From RGIG1959 sp051877215 (lineage in GTDB: Bacteria; Bacillota; Clostridia; Oscillospirales; Acutalibacteraceae): a DNA stretch of 21,418 bases. Under the pieces are notes generated by a model. The model was given only the letters and a program-made list of their open reading frames with translations. It did not search any database and had not been told where the DNA came from. Position numbers and translations under genes: made by a program. The first letter of the stretch is position 1. Each line of letters opens with the position of its first letter. Of the stretch, positions 14,810-21,418 are shown piece by piece. The stretch covers positions 1 to 21,418 of the forward strand of contig JBJEIR010000038.1 in assembly GCA_051877215.1 (NCBI GenBank), read 5' to 3'.

Positions 14810-16884
14810 CGACGATTACGCTGGCGCGTACTGCCGGATTTTGCTTCGGCGTCAACAAAGCTGTCGCCACGGTAAACGAACTTCTCGAAAAAGGGGAGAC
14901 CGTCTGTACGCTCGGGCCGATCATCCACAATCCGCAGGTCGTAAAGGATTTTGCCGACCGCGGTGTGCGCGTGGTATCCACCCCTTCTGAAATACCGAAC
15001 GGCGCCGTGATGGTTATCCGTTCCCACGGCGTGCCGCGCTCGGTCTATCAAGAGGCGGAGCGCTTGGGTGTTCGCATTTGCGATGCAACCTGCCCGTTTG
15101 TTTCCAAAATCCACCGATTGGTTCAGCGGTATACCGAAAACGGAGCGGCTGCGCTGATTGCGGGGGATGAGACCCATCCCGAGGTGGTCGGTATACGGGG
15201 GCATTGCGCCGGTCCGTCCTTTGTTTTTTCGTCCGAGGAAGAGCTGGAACATCTGATAAATACCGAAAGCAGTCTGCAAAATACCCAAAAATATCCTCCC
15301 GTAATGGTCTCTCAGACCACTTTTCATCTCAAAACATGGGAAAAATGCGTAAAATTTGCAAAAAAACACTATACAAATCTTAATTTTTTTGATACAATAT
15401 GTAATGCTACTGCTGATAGACAAAATGAGGCAGAGCGGCTTTCTTCGGAAAGCGATATGATGGTGATAGTCGGCGGGCGCCAAAGCTCCAATACGGCAAA
15501 GCTGCGTGATGTGTGCGCGGCGAATTGCCCAACGGTGCTGGTAGAGACGGCCGAAGAGCTTGCAAACACATCCTTTGCGAATGTATGCCGCATCGGTGTG
15601 ACGGCCGGCGCTTCCACGCCCGACGATATGATAAAGGAGGTACTTTCAACCATGTCGGACATTGTCAACAACGAGATCAACGAAACCCCTTCGGTGGAAA
15701 CCGAAACAACCCCCGCACCTGAAAAATCAATTGATGAAATGAGTTTTGAGGAGGCGCTGGAGGCATCTCTTCAGAGTTTATCTACAGATGAGAGAGTTCA
15801 CGGCGTCGTTGTGGGGATTGCTCCTAACGAGGTGCAGGTCGAGGTAGCAGGCCGCAAGCAGACCGGCTATATCCCTGCGGACGAGCTGTCTGCCGATCCC
15901 AACGCCGTTCCTTCCGATATCGTCAAAATCGGCGATGAGCTGGAGCTTCTGATCATGCGCACCAACGATCAGGAGGGCACGATCATGCTTTCCAAAAAGC
16001 GCATTGATTCTCTCAAAGGCTGGGACACCATTGTTGCCGCCGAGAAGAGCGGCGAGGTTCTTGAGGGCGTCGTGACGGATATTATCAAGGGCGGCATGCT
16101 GGTCGTTTCCAACGGCGTGCGCGTTTTTGTCCCCGCCTCTCAAGCCAGCATCAACCGTATGGAGGATCTGTCTCCCTTGCTGAAAACGACGGTGAAATTC
16201 CGCGTGATCGAGGTCAATCAGAACCGCCGCCGTGCGGTCGGCTCCGTGCGCTCGGTGGCGCGTGAGCTGAGAAAAGAACAGGAAGAGGCGTTCTGGGCGC
16301 AGGCGGCCGTGGGTCAGAAATACACCGGAACGGTCAAGTCGCTCACTTCCTACGGCGCGTTTGTCGACTTGGGCGGCGTCGACGGCATGGTGCATATTTC
16401 CGAGCTTTCCTGGAATCGCATTAAGCATCCGTCGGATGTTGTGTCTGTAGGGGATACGGTCGAAGTGTACATCCGCGATTTGGATACCGAAAAAAGAAAG
16501 ATTTCTCTCGGATACCGCAAGGCGGAAGACAACCCGTGGGAGATCTTTAAAGCCAAGTATTCCATCGGCGATGTCGTGACGGCAAAGATTGTCGGCATGA
16601 CCGCGTTCGGCGCGTTTGCGCAGATTCTTCCCGGAGTAGACGGATTGGTTCATATTTCTCAGATCGCCAACCACCGCGTCGAAAAGCCGCAGGATGAACT
16701 GAAAATGGGGCAGGAAGTCACGGTTAAGATCACGAATGTCGATTATGACAACAAACGCATCAGCCTGTCCATCCGTGCGTTGCTTGAGCCGGAAACCGAC
16801 ACCGTCAACGAAGCGGTTGAGGCGGTTGATGAGACGGCCGACGAAGCGGAAGCCGATGTTGAGCCGGAAGCAACCGAGGAATAA
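14806..16884 (+). CDS. ispH-rpsA: fused HMB-PP reductase (IspH) and ribosomal protein S1
   Basis: A 692-aa two-part protein. Residues 1-282 are IspH, the [4Fe-4S] enzyme making IPP and DMAPP in the last step of the MEP pathway. The cluster cysteines are C13 (GFCFGV), C96 (DATCPFV) and C199 (TICNATADRQ), with H41, H74, H124 and E126 of the active site present. Residues 283-328 are an acidic linker. Four S1 RNA-binding domains follow at about 330-397, 416-482, 503-570 and 588-656, then an acidic tail. This fusion is known in Clostridia; both halves look functional. ATG at 14806 follows AGAGGAGA. A strong internal ribosome site and ATG sit exactly at the junction (15633-15654), so free S1 of 410 aa could also be made. 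A 23% GC patch lies inside the IspH part (15361-15420). Confidence 0.96.
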   Translation: MTTITLARTAGFCFGVNKAVATVNELLEKGETVCTLGPIIHNPQVVKDFADRGVRVVSTPSEIPNGAVMVIRSHGVPRSVYQEAERLGVRICDATCPFVSKIHRLVQRYTENGAAALIAGDETHPEVVGIRGHCAGPSFVFSSEEELEHLINTESSLQNTQKYPPVMVSQTTFHLKTWEKCVKFAKKHYTNLNFFDTICNATADRQNEAERLSSESDMMVIVGGRQSSNTAKLRDVCAANCPTVLVETAEELANTSFANVCRIGVTAGASTPDDMIKEVLSTMSDIVNNEINETPSVETETTPAPEKSIDEMSFEEALEASLQSLSTDERVHGVVVGIAPNEVQVEVAGRKQTGYIPADELSADPNAVPSDIVKIGDELELLIMRTNDQEGTIMLSKKRIDSLKGWDTIVAAEKSGEVLEGVVTDIIKGGMLVVSNGVRVFVPASQASINRMEDLSPLLKTTVKFRVIEVNQNRRRAVGSVRSVARELRKEQEEAFWAQAAVGQKYTGTVKSLTSYGAFVDLGGVDGMVHISELSWNRIKHPSDVVSVGDTVEVYIRDLDTEKRKISLGYRKAEDNPWEIFKAKYSIGDVVTAKIVGMTAFGAFAQILPGVDGLVHISQIANHRVEKPQDELKMGQEVTVKITNVDYDNKRISLSIRALLEPETDTVNEAVEAVDETADEAEADVEPEATEE
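15370..15398 (+). promoter_or_regulatory. candidate internal promoter inside the ispH part
   Basis: TATACA (15370-15375), 17-nt spacer, TACAAT (15393-15398), within a patch where only 14 of 60 bases (15361-15420) are G or C, in a gene otherwise rich in GC. It lies about 250 nt before the internal S1 start. AT-rich sequence gives such matches easily, so this is a candidate only. Confidence 0.35.
15633..15654 (+). promoter_or_regulatory. internal Shine-Dalgarno and ATG for stand-alone S1
   Basis: AAAGGAGGT (15633-15641) is an uninterrupted match to the 16S rRNA tail, followed 11 nt after AGGAGG by an in-frame ATG (15652) that begins MSDIVNNEINE, exactly where the S1 part starts. Initiation here would give a 410-aa S1 (15652-16884). 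A caveat is that the SD bases also encode IspH residues K277-E278-V279. Confidence 0.6.
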
Positions 16885-16920
16885 AAACAGATTCCTTTAA
16901 AAAAGCAACCAAATCAGAGC

Positions 16921-16956
16921 AAAACTCCTGCGGCGCAAATGCCGCAGGAGTTTTTT
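16921..16956 (+). terminator. intrinsic terminator after ispH-rpsA
   Basis: A perfect 14-bp stem AAAACTCCTGCGGC (16921-16934) with GCCGCAGGAGTTTT (16941-16954), 6-nt loop GCAAAT and a six-T run. It closes the run starting at rpiR. Confidence 0.95.
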
Positions 16957-17008
16957 GCAAACCTTGCGCTGTATGCAAAAAGCAAATGGAGGGGCAGACA
17001 TAAACCGA

Positions 17009-17037
17009 TTGATTTTCCCCCTGCAGCGTGATATAAT
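17009..17037 (+). promoter_or_regulatory. sigma-A promoter for upp
   Basis: TTGATT (17009-17014), 17-nt spacer, TATAAT (17032-17037), directly after the ispH-rpsA terminator. Transcription should begin near 17044, about 50 nt before the ATG. Confidence 0.85.
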
Positions 17038-17096
17038 GAGACAAAACGACGGGCTTGTTTCCGATTGGTGTCGAAAAAGAAAGGAACGAATTGCGT

Positions 17097-17759
17097 ATGG
17101 AAAAGCATCTCTCCAATTTGACGGTTTTCACGCATCCGCTTATCAAGCACAAGGTGAGCCATCTCTGCGACATTCACACCGGTACGAAGGAGTTCAGCGA
17201 ACTGGTCAGAGAACTGTCCATGCTCATGGGCTATGAAGCGCTCAGTGAATTGAAAACGAAAGAGGTTGAAATTCAGGCGCCGCTGCAAAAAATCACAACG
17301 CCCGTGCTTGCGGAGGATTTCACCATTGTCCCTATTTTGCGCGCGGGACTTGGGATGGTGGACGGCCTTCGGGCGCTTTCTCCGACGGCAAAAATCGGCC
17401 ATATCGGGCTGTATCGGGATGAAGAAACGCTTTTGCCGCAGACCTATTATTTTAAGCTGCCGGTGGATGCGGCAGACGGTCCGGTCGTGATCGTCGATCC
17501 CGCACTGGCGACCGGCGGAAGTGCGGAAGCGGCCATTCGGTTTGTCAAGGAAGCGGGCTGCACCGATATCAAGTTTATGTGCATTTTCGCATCGGAGGTC
17601 GGCGTTAAGCTGTTGTATGAAAATCATCCCGATGTGAAGGTCTATGCGGCAAATTATGCTCCCGGCCCGCTCAACGAAATGGGCTATATTTATACCGCGG
17701 CGGGGGATGCGGGAGACCGCCTGTGCGGAACGGTAAGCTATCGCCCGAAAAGCGAATAA
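17097..17759 (+). CDS. upp: uracil phosphoribosyltransferase
   Basis: Cytosolic salvage enzyme making UMP from uracil and PRPP. The 220 aa from ATG at 17097 begin MEKHLSNLTVFTHPLIKHK, matching the family N-terminus. Key parts: the ILRAGLGMVDG segment (80-90), the PRPP-binding loop VDPALATGGSAEAA (133-146, where the family commonly has DPMLATGGS) and the uracil-binding YTAAGDAGDRLCG near the end. Start choice: AAAGGAA (17080-17086) is 5-6 nt from an in-frame TTG at 17091 and about 11 nt from ATG at 17097; I prefer ATG because of family alignment. No terminator lies directly after it, so read-through into the permease leader is possible, giving a salvage and uptake unit. Confidence 0.96.
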   Translation: MEKHLSNLTVFTHPLIKHKVSHLCDIHTGTKEFSELVRELSMLMGYEALSELKTKEVEIQAPLQKITTPVLAEDFTIVPILRAGLGMVDGLRALSPTAKIGHIGLYRDEETLLPQTYYFKLPVDAADGPVVIVDPALATGGSAEAAIRFVKEAGCTDIKFMCIFASEVGVKLLYENHPDVKVYAANYAPGPLNEMGYIYTAAGDAGDRLCGTVSYRPKSE

Positions 17760-17798
17760 AAAATTTCACTCTTTTTTGACTTTTTTTGCGTTTGACGG

Positions 17799-17827
17799 TT
17801 GCCTTTTGAACGGACATATGATACAAT
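17799..17827 (+). promoter_or_regulatory. candidate promoter for the permease leader
   Basis: TTGCCT (17799-17804), 17-nt spacer, TACAAT (17822-17827). An overlapping alternative is TTGACG (17792-17797), 19 nt, TATGAT (17817-17822). Either would give a leader of about 220-230 nt. Confidence 0.55.
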
Positions 17828-17833
17828 TTCTTG

Positions 17834-18059
17834 CAAGAGATAAAATACGATCTTTAAAACCGATACCGTGATATTGGCAAGATTGTTGTTTTGTAACAGG
17901 CTGTGGTAACAGGCGCGGGCAAGTGAGCGGATAATGCCGCTTGCTGTGTTGCGCTTTGTCGGCAGTGACAGTATAAAACAGTTTTGCCTTTCGGCGGCAA
18001 AGCTGTTTTTTTATTGCCGTATTTTATCCGATTGAAAAAGAGGAGAGGTTGAAAAGTCT
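17834..18059 (+). promoter_or_regulatory. 5' leader of the uracil permease gene, probable transcription attenuator
   Basis: The leader contains a small hairpin around CCGATA-CCGTGA-TATTGG (17860-17877), a tandem GTAACAGGC (17893-17901 and 17906-17914), a hairpin GCAA...GCGG-ATAATG-CCGC-TTGC near 17929-17944, and an intrinsic terminator (17975-18012) only 47 nt before the ATG. The segment GGCAAGATTGTT (17876-17887) can pair over 12 contiguous positions (two G-U) with AACAGTTTTGCC (17977-17988), the 5' arm of the terminator, so it can act as antiterminator. I do not find the PyrR-binding consensus or a purine-riboswitch core. The ribosome site AGAGGAGAGG is at about 18039-18048. Confidence 0.65.
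17975..18012 (+). terminator. intrinsic terminator inside the permease leader
   Basis: A 14-bp stem, AAAACAGTTTTGCC (17975-17988) with GGCAAAGCTGTTTT (17996-18009), one G-U pair, a 7-nt loop and a seven-T run (18006-18012). The 47 nt left before the ATG are too short to hold another clear promoter, so transcripts must pass this site to express the permease. Confidence 0.88.
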
Positions 18060-19538
18060 ATGAAGCTCATCTATGATGTCTCAGACAAGCCTAAGTTTAG
18101 CAAAACCCTCGTGTTCGCTTTCCAGCAAATGATCGCCATTATGGCGGCTACGCTGCTTGTGCCGATTTTGGTCTCAAGCTACGGATTGGAAGCGGACCCG
18201 GCGGCGGCGCTCTTCGGCGCGGGTATCGGAACGATTGTGTATCTGCTCTTTACCAAGCGCAAAAGTCCGGTGTTCCTCGGTTCGTCCTTCACCTTCCTCG
18301 GCGCCTATGCGGCCTCCATCGGTCAGAATTACGGCTATTGGGGTATGATCATCGGTGTCGCGTTTGCGGGCCTTGTGTATGTCGTGATCGCGCTGATCAT
18401 CAAGCTGGTGGGCTCCGGCTGGGTCAATAAGCTGATGCCTCCTGTGATCATCGGTCCCATCGTCGCACTGATCGGTCTTTCTCTTTCGGGAACGGCAACC
18501 GGCTGGTTGATGGGCAACGGTGCCAAAGATGTTTTATACGGCGGGGAAGTCAACACATACAACTGGGTCGCTATTATTTGCGGTCTGTTTACCTTCCTGA
18601 TGATTGTAATCGCATCGGTGAAGGGCTCTAAAACGATCAAGCTCATTCCTTTTATCATCGGTATCGGCGCCGGCTATGCGCTTGCTCTCATCTTTACCTT
18701 GATCGGCATGTGGACGGATATCGAATATTTGCAGGTGCTCAGCTTCCAGCCCTTTATCGACACCTTCAGCAATTTCAGCATTACCAGCATTATCGACTAT
18801 CCGAAATTCTTCTTCCTGAAAGCGATTGAGACCAACGGCACCTATCCGCTTGATGCGGCGGCCATCGGTAACATTGCCATGATTTATGTCCCGATCGGCA
18901 TTGTTGAGCTGGCGCAGCACATTGCCGACCACAAGAATCTCGGCAACATTATCGAGCGCGACCTGATCAAAGACCCCGGTCTTGATAAGACGCTGCTCGG
19001 CGACGGCGTGGGCTCCATTGTCGGCTCGGTATTCGGCGGCTGCGCCAATACCACTTACGGTGAGTCCATCGGCTGTGTCGCCATCACGGGGAACGCTTCG
19101 ATCGTATCCATTCTGACGGCGGCGCTCGGCTGCATGCTGCTTTCCTTCTTCACGCCGTTCGTGGCATTGATCAACTCCATTCCGAAGTGCGTAATGGGCG
19201 GCGCGTGCATTGCGCTTTACGGCTTTATTGCGGTTTCCGGTTTGCAGATGCTCAAGAAAGTCGACCTCGGAGAAAGCAAGAACCTCTTTGTGGTCAGCGC
19301 CATTCTCGTCTGCGGCATCGGCGGCCTGTACTTCGGCTTCGGTACCAACGGGATTATAAACCCCGATACGCAAGAAATTAATCCGTTGCTTAAGATTACT
19401 TCGTTGGCAGTCGCCTTGATCGTCGGTATTGTGACCAACCTGGTCGTCAATAACGGCAAGCTTTCAAGCGGCGAAGAATCCACCGACGGCATGTCGGGCG
19501 CCGTGGAGAGCATGGGCAACATCGAAGACAAAGACTGA
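18060..19538 (+). CDS. uraA: uracil/xanthine permease, NCS2 family
   Basis: Integral-membrane nucleobase:H+ symporter of the NCS2 (UraA/PbuX) family, 492 aa, longer than the roughly 430 aa of E. coli UraA. Family features: FQQMIAIMAATLLVPILV in the first helix, SPVFLGSSFTFLGAYAAS, the central acidic substrate motif GIVELAQHIADHKNLG, and GGCANTTYGESIGCVAITGN in a half-helix region. Many hydrophobic segments are consistent with 14 helices. A polar tail (about 460-492) is likely cytoplasmic. The upp gene immediately upstream argues for uracil as substrate, although xanthine transport cannot be excluded from sequence. Expression is probably controlled by the attenuator-like leader. The gene ends at a terminator shared with tyrS. 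Confidence 0.92.
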   Translation: MKLIYDVSDKPKFSKTLVFAFQQMIAIMAATLLVPILVSSYGLEADPAAALFGAGIGTIVYLLFTKRKSPVFLGSSFTFLGAYAASIGQNYGYWGMIIGVAFAGLVYVVIALIIKLVGSGWVNKLMPPVIIGPIVALIGLSLSGTATGWLMGNGAKDVLYGGEVNTYNWVAIICGLFTFLMIVIASVKGSKTIKLIPFIIGIGAGYALALIFTLIGMWTDIEYLQVLSFQPFIDTFSNFSITSIIDYPKFFFLKAIETNGTYPLDAAAIGNIAMIYVPIGIVELAQHIADHKNLGNIIERDLIKDPGLDKTLLGDGVGSIVGSVFGGCANTTYGESIGCVAITGNASIVSILTAALGCMLLSFFTPFVALINSIPKCVMGGACIALYGFIAVSGLQMLKKVDLGESKNLFVVSAILVCGIGGLYFGFGTNGIINPDTQEINPLLKITSLAVALIVGIVTNLVVNNGKLSSGEESTDGMSGAVESMGNIEDKD

Positions 19539-19567
19539 TAAACGGTTCGACTCATATAACAGCAAAC

Positions 19568-19618
19568 AAAAAACCGCCGGTGCGTCCGCTTTTGAAAGCG
19601 GCGCACCGGCAGTTTTTT
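19568..19618. terminator. bidirectional terminator between uraA and tyrS
   Basis: GCCGGTGCG (19576-19584) pairs with CGCACCGGC (19602-19610), and inside it CCGC pairs with GCGG, with a bulged T. An A-run lies on the left (19568-19573) and a T-run on the right (19613-19618), so it can stop transcription from both convergent genes. Confidence 0.93.
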
Positions 19619-19672
19619 GTGCTTTTGTAAAATACGGAGTCCGTAACGGAAGCTGTAGGGACTACTTTCGGC

Positions 19673-20896
19673 TCAGCCGAGCGTCACCTTGCAGAATTTT
19701 TTCTTTCCCCGGCGCAGCACCAGCCCGTCGCCCGACAGCTGTGCGCTGTCAAAGCGGGCGTGAATATCGGTGACCTTGTCATTGTTGACGGCAACACCGC
19801 CCTGCTCAACAGCGCGGCGCGCTTCGGATTTGGAGGGGACAAGCCCCGATTTGACAAGCAGGGTCAGAATGTCGGCAGAGCCGTCGGTCAGATCATCCGA
19901 AGAAAGCGTGACGCAGGGCATGTCGGCGGCGCTGCCGCTCCCAAACAGGGCGCGGGCGCCGTTTTGCGCTTTTGTCGCTTCCTCTTCGCCGTGAACAAGC
20001 TTTGTCAGCTCAAAAGCCAGAATCTCTTTGGCGGTGTTCAGACGGCTGCCTTCCCATGTATCCATTTCTTCGATCTGTTCGAGAGGCAGGAAGGTGAGCA
20101 TCCGCAGACATTTGAGCACATCCGCGTCCGCGACATTGCGCCAATACTGATAAAATTCAAAGGGAGAGGTCTTGTTCGGGTCAAGCCATACGGCGTTGCC
20201 GGCGGTTTTGCCCATCTTATGCCCCTGTGAGTCGGTCAAAAGCGTGATCGTCATGGCGTGCGCGTCTTTTCCGAGCTTGCGGCGGATCAGCTCTGTTCCG
20301 CCGAGCATGTTGCTCCACTGGTCGTCGCCCCCGAACTGCATATTGCAGCCATAGGTGCGGTAAAGCTCCAAAAAGTCGTAGCTTTGCATGATCATATAGT
20401 TGAATTCCAGAAAAGATAAGCCCTTTTCCATGCGCTGCTTGTAGCATTCGGCGCGCAGCATATTGTTGACCGAGAAGCAGGCGCCGACCTCGCGCAGCAG
20501 GTCAACATAGTTGAGCTTTAACAGCCAGTCGGCGTTGTTGACCATCTGCGCCTTGCCCTCACCGAAATCGATAAACTGCTCCATCTGCCGTTTAAAGCAT
20601 GCCGCGTTGTGGTCAATATCTTCCTTGGTCAGCATTTTTCGCATATCCGTGCGCCCCGACGGGTCGCCGATCATGGTTGTGCCGCCGCCGATTAAGGCGA
20701 TCGGCTGATTGCCCGCCATCTGCAGTCGCTTCATCAGCGTCAGCGCCATGAAATGTCCGGCGGTCAGGCTGTCGGCCGTGCAGTCAAAACCGATATAAAA
20801 GCGTGCCTTTCCGGCGTTGATCATTTTCTTGATTTCTTCTTCGTCGGTCACCTGCGCGATCAGTCCGCGCGCTTTCAGCTCGTCATAGACAGTCAT
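19673..20896 (-). CDS. tyrS: tyrosyl-tRNA synthetase
   Basis: Class I aminoacyl-tRNA synthetase charging tRNA-Tyr, 407 aa, normal length. It has the Rossmann catalytic domain (YIGFDCTADSLTAGHFMAL, then ALIGGGTTMIGDPSGR), the tyrosine pocket region YMIMQSYDF (167-175), FGGDDQWSNM (188-197) and the mobile KMGKT loop at 227-231. A C-terminal S4 RNA-binding domain covers about the last 65 residues (VKSGLVPSKSEARRAVEQGG). The HIGH signature reads TAGH at 45-48: the first histidine is threonine, while T40 and H48 are kept; the numbering matches the Geobacillus enzyme. GGAGG at 20905-20909 lies 8 nt before the ATG. A T-box leader controls it. Confidence 0.97.
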   Translation of the reverse strand: MTVYDELKARGLIAQVTDEEEIKKMINAGKARFYIGFDCTADSLTAGHFMALTLMKRLQMAGNQPIALIGGGTTMIGDPSGRTDMRKMLTKEDIDHNAACFKRQMEQFIDFGEGKAQMVNNADWLLKLNYVDLLREVGACFSVNNMLRAECYKQRMEKGLSFLEFNYMIMQSYDFLELYRTYGCNMQFGGDDQWSNMLGGTELIRRKLGKDAHAMTITLLTDSQGHKMGKTAGNAVWLDPNKTSPFEFYQYWRNVADADVLKCLRMLTFLPLEQIEEMDTWEGSRLNTAKEILAFELTKLVHGEEEATKAQNGARALFGSGSAADMPCVTLSSDDLTDGSADILTLLVKSGLVPSKSEARRAVEQGGVAVNNDKVTDIHARFDSAQLSGDGLVLRRGKKKFCKVTLG

Positions 20897-20914
20897 TCTT
20901 CATTCCTCCGTAAA

Positions 20915-21179
20915 AATAAATCAAAAGCGCCCCCGATCCTGTAAAAAGGACGAGAGCGTTTCCCGTGGTACCACCTTTGTTCACCGCGCAGTGCGCGGCC
21001 TTTCGCGTGCGGATAACGGGCACGGCTCCGCCGCAGCCTACCGGGAAAACACATTCCGTTCGGTGCGGGGCTCAAGGGTGTATTCACAGCCTCCGCCGCA
21101 TGCCCCTCTCATCAGCCGGTTGCTTTCTGTTCGGGCGGGATTGCCGTTACTGCTTCCTGTCACAGCCTTTTTAAATGAT
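20915..21179 (-). promoter_or_regulatory. T-box leader (tyrosine) of tyrS
   Basis: Read on the - strand, the RNA has the T-box core AAAGGTGGTACCACGG (about 20963-20978), whose UGG bulge binds the free acceptor end of uncharged tRNA. Stem I contains an AGAGGGG stretch, and the specifier loop GTGAATACACC has codon UAC (Tyr) at 21082-21080. After the antiterminator comes a terminator: GCTCTCGTCC (20948-20957) pairs with GGATCGGGGGCGC (20929-20941) with one bulged C, followed by TTTTGATTTATTTTT (20914-20928). Uncharged tRNA-Tyr should favour antitermination and tyrS expression. Confidence 0.95.
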
Positions 21180-21185
21180 GAGAAT

Positions 21186-21214
21186 AGTATACCCGCCTTC
21201 GCTGCCTTTGTCAA
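21186..21214 (-). promoter_or_regulatory. promoter of the tyrS T-box transcript
   Basis: On the - strand: TTGACA (21214-21209), 17-nt spacer, TATACT (21191-21186). The -35 is perfect and the -10 near-perfect, and transcription would begin near 21179 at the start of the T-box RNA. Confidence 0.93.
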
Positions 21215-21240
21215 GTTCGGTGTATTCGGAAACGGTTTTA

Positions 21241-21372
21241 TAATATAAATGTATTATATATGTTGTGGTTGTCAAAAGCATCCGCGATGATTTTGGGCGG
21301 ATTGTTTGCAGGTGGGGAATATAAAGAAAATACAGAGAAAAATAAAAAGTACAAAAAAAGGGAAAAAAGGTG
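21241..21372. other. AT-rich intergenic region without a gene
   Basis: The left part is a run of A/T with a weak inverted repeat ATAATA/TATTAT near 21240-21260. The right part (about 21317-21370) is a purine-rich stretch with several A-tracts directly before a strong -35 element, which could act as an UP element. No convincing reading frame is present. Confidence 0.5.
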
Positions 21373-21402
21373 TTGACAAAGGGAGAGAGGATGTGGTAAT
21401 AT
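21373..21402 (+). promoter_or_regulatory. strong promoter, possibly of a stable-RNA operon
   Basis: TTGACA (21373-21378), 18-nt spacer, TAATAT (21397-21402), with TATAAC (21400-21405) as an overlapping alternative. The A-tract region upstream and the AACAAAGCTGTCC just after resemble Firmicutes rRNA/tRNA promoters. Its gene lies beyond the window. Confidence 0.65.
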
Positions 21403-21418
21403 AACAAAGCTGTCCGCA

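Noticed and set aside
17055..17096. Upstream start for upp giving 234 aa
   Set aside because: The added 14 residues do not match the family and include the ribosome-site region; ATG at 17097 fits the usual N-terminus.
17760..18059. PyrR-binding loop or purine riboswitch upstream of the permease
   Set aside because: I looked for the PyrR loop consensus and the purine-riboswitch core and found neither. GAGAGGTT near 18043 is part of the ribosome site and lacks the PyrR stem.
18534..19373. A 279-aa - strand frame opposite uraA
   Set aside because: Charged low-complexity translation antisense to an intact permease, with no ribosome site or family.
21171..21407. A 78-aa - strand frame in the tyrS upstream region
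   Set aside because: It spans the tyrS promoter and AT-rich DNA; the translation is low-complexity and hydrophobic.

Overview
The window looks like chromosome from a moderately GC-rich member of the Clostridia (Bacillota), probably an Oscillospiraceae/Ruminococcaceae-type anaerobe. The pointers are the T-box leader in front of tyrS, the fused ispH-rpsA gene in a cmk-plsC-ispH/rpsA block, tandem M42 peptidases, a DUF5685 gene and TTGACA/TATAAT promoters. This is inferred from gene content; no rRNA lies in the window. There is no phage, insertion sequence, CRISPR array or tRNA. Nearly everything is housekeeping on the + strand; only tyrS with its leader is on the - strand.

Layout. (1) 1-5725: uvrA, missing only its first codons, then two M42 aminopeptidase paralogs and a GNAT acetyltransferase, each overlapping the next by 4 bases (ATGA, GTGA). 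The GNAT gene carries an in-frame 33-bp tandem duplication. (2) 5862-7133: a PLP-dependent methionine gamma-lyase family protein (YnbB), followed by a 398-nt gap with a terminator and a promoter. (3) 7532-9570: a DUF5685 protein, a J-domain protein with a very cysteine-rich tail and a small membrane protein, forming a compact cassette of unknown function. (4) 9773-11101: a membrane-anchored zinc-ribbon protein with its own promoter. (5) 11205-16956: a palindrome and promoter, then rpiR-type regulator, BaiN/HI0933-like flavoprotein, cmk, plsC and ispH-rpsA, closed by a strong terminator. (6) 17009-19538: upp and a uracil/xanthine permease, the pyrimidine salvage pair. The permease has a roughly 230-nt leader with an intrinsic terminator and a competing pairing. 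(7) 19568-21214: a shared terminator, then tyrS on the - strand with a complete T-box leader (UAC specifier) and a TTGACA-17-TATACT promoter. (8) 21241-21418: AT-rich DNA ending in a strong + strand promoter that resembles those of stable-RNA operons.

How the genes fit together: upp and the permease take up and salvage uracil; cmk phosphorylates CMP/dCMP; plsC makes phosphatidate; ispH completes the MEP isoprenoid pathway; S1 serves translation. Three regulatory observations stand out: the permease leader as a candidate attenuator; a near-perfect internal Shine-Dalgarno and ATG at the IspH/S1 junction, preceded by a 23% GC patch with a promoter-like sequence; and the palindrome at the rpiR promoter. 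The best candidate for an undescribed system is the DUF5685/J-domain/membrane-protein cassette, whose first protein has paired aspartate motifs reminiscent of isoprenoid synthases.
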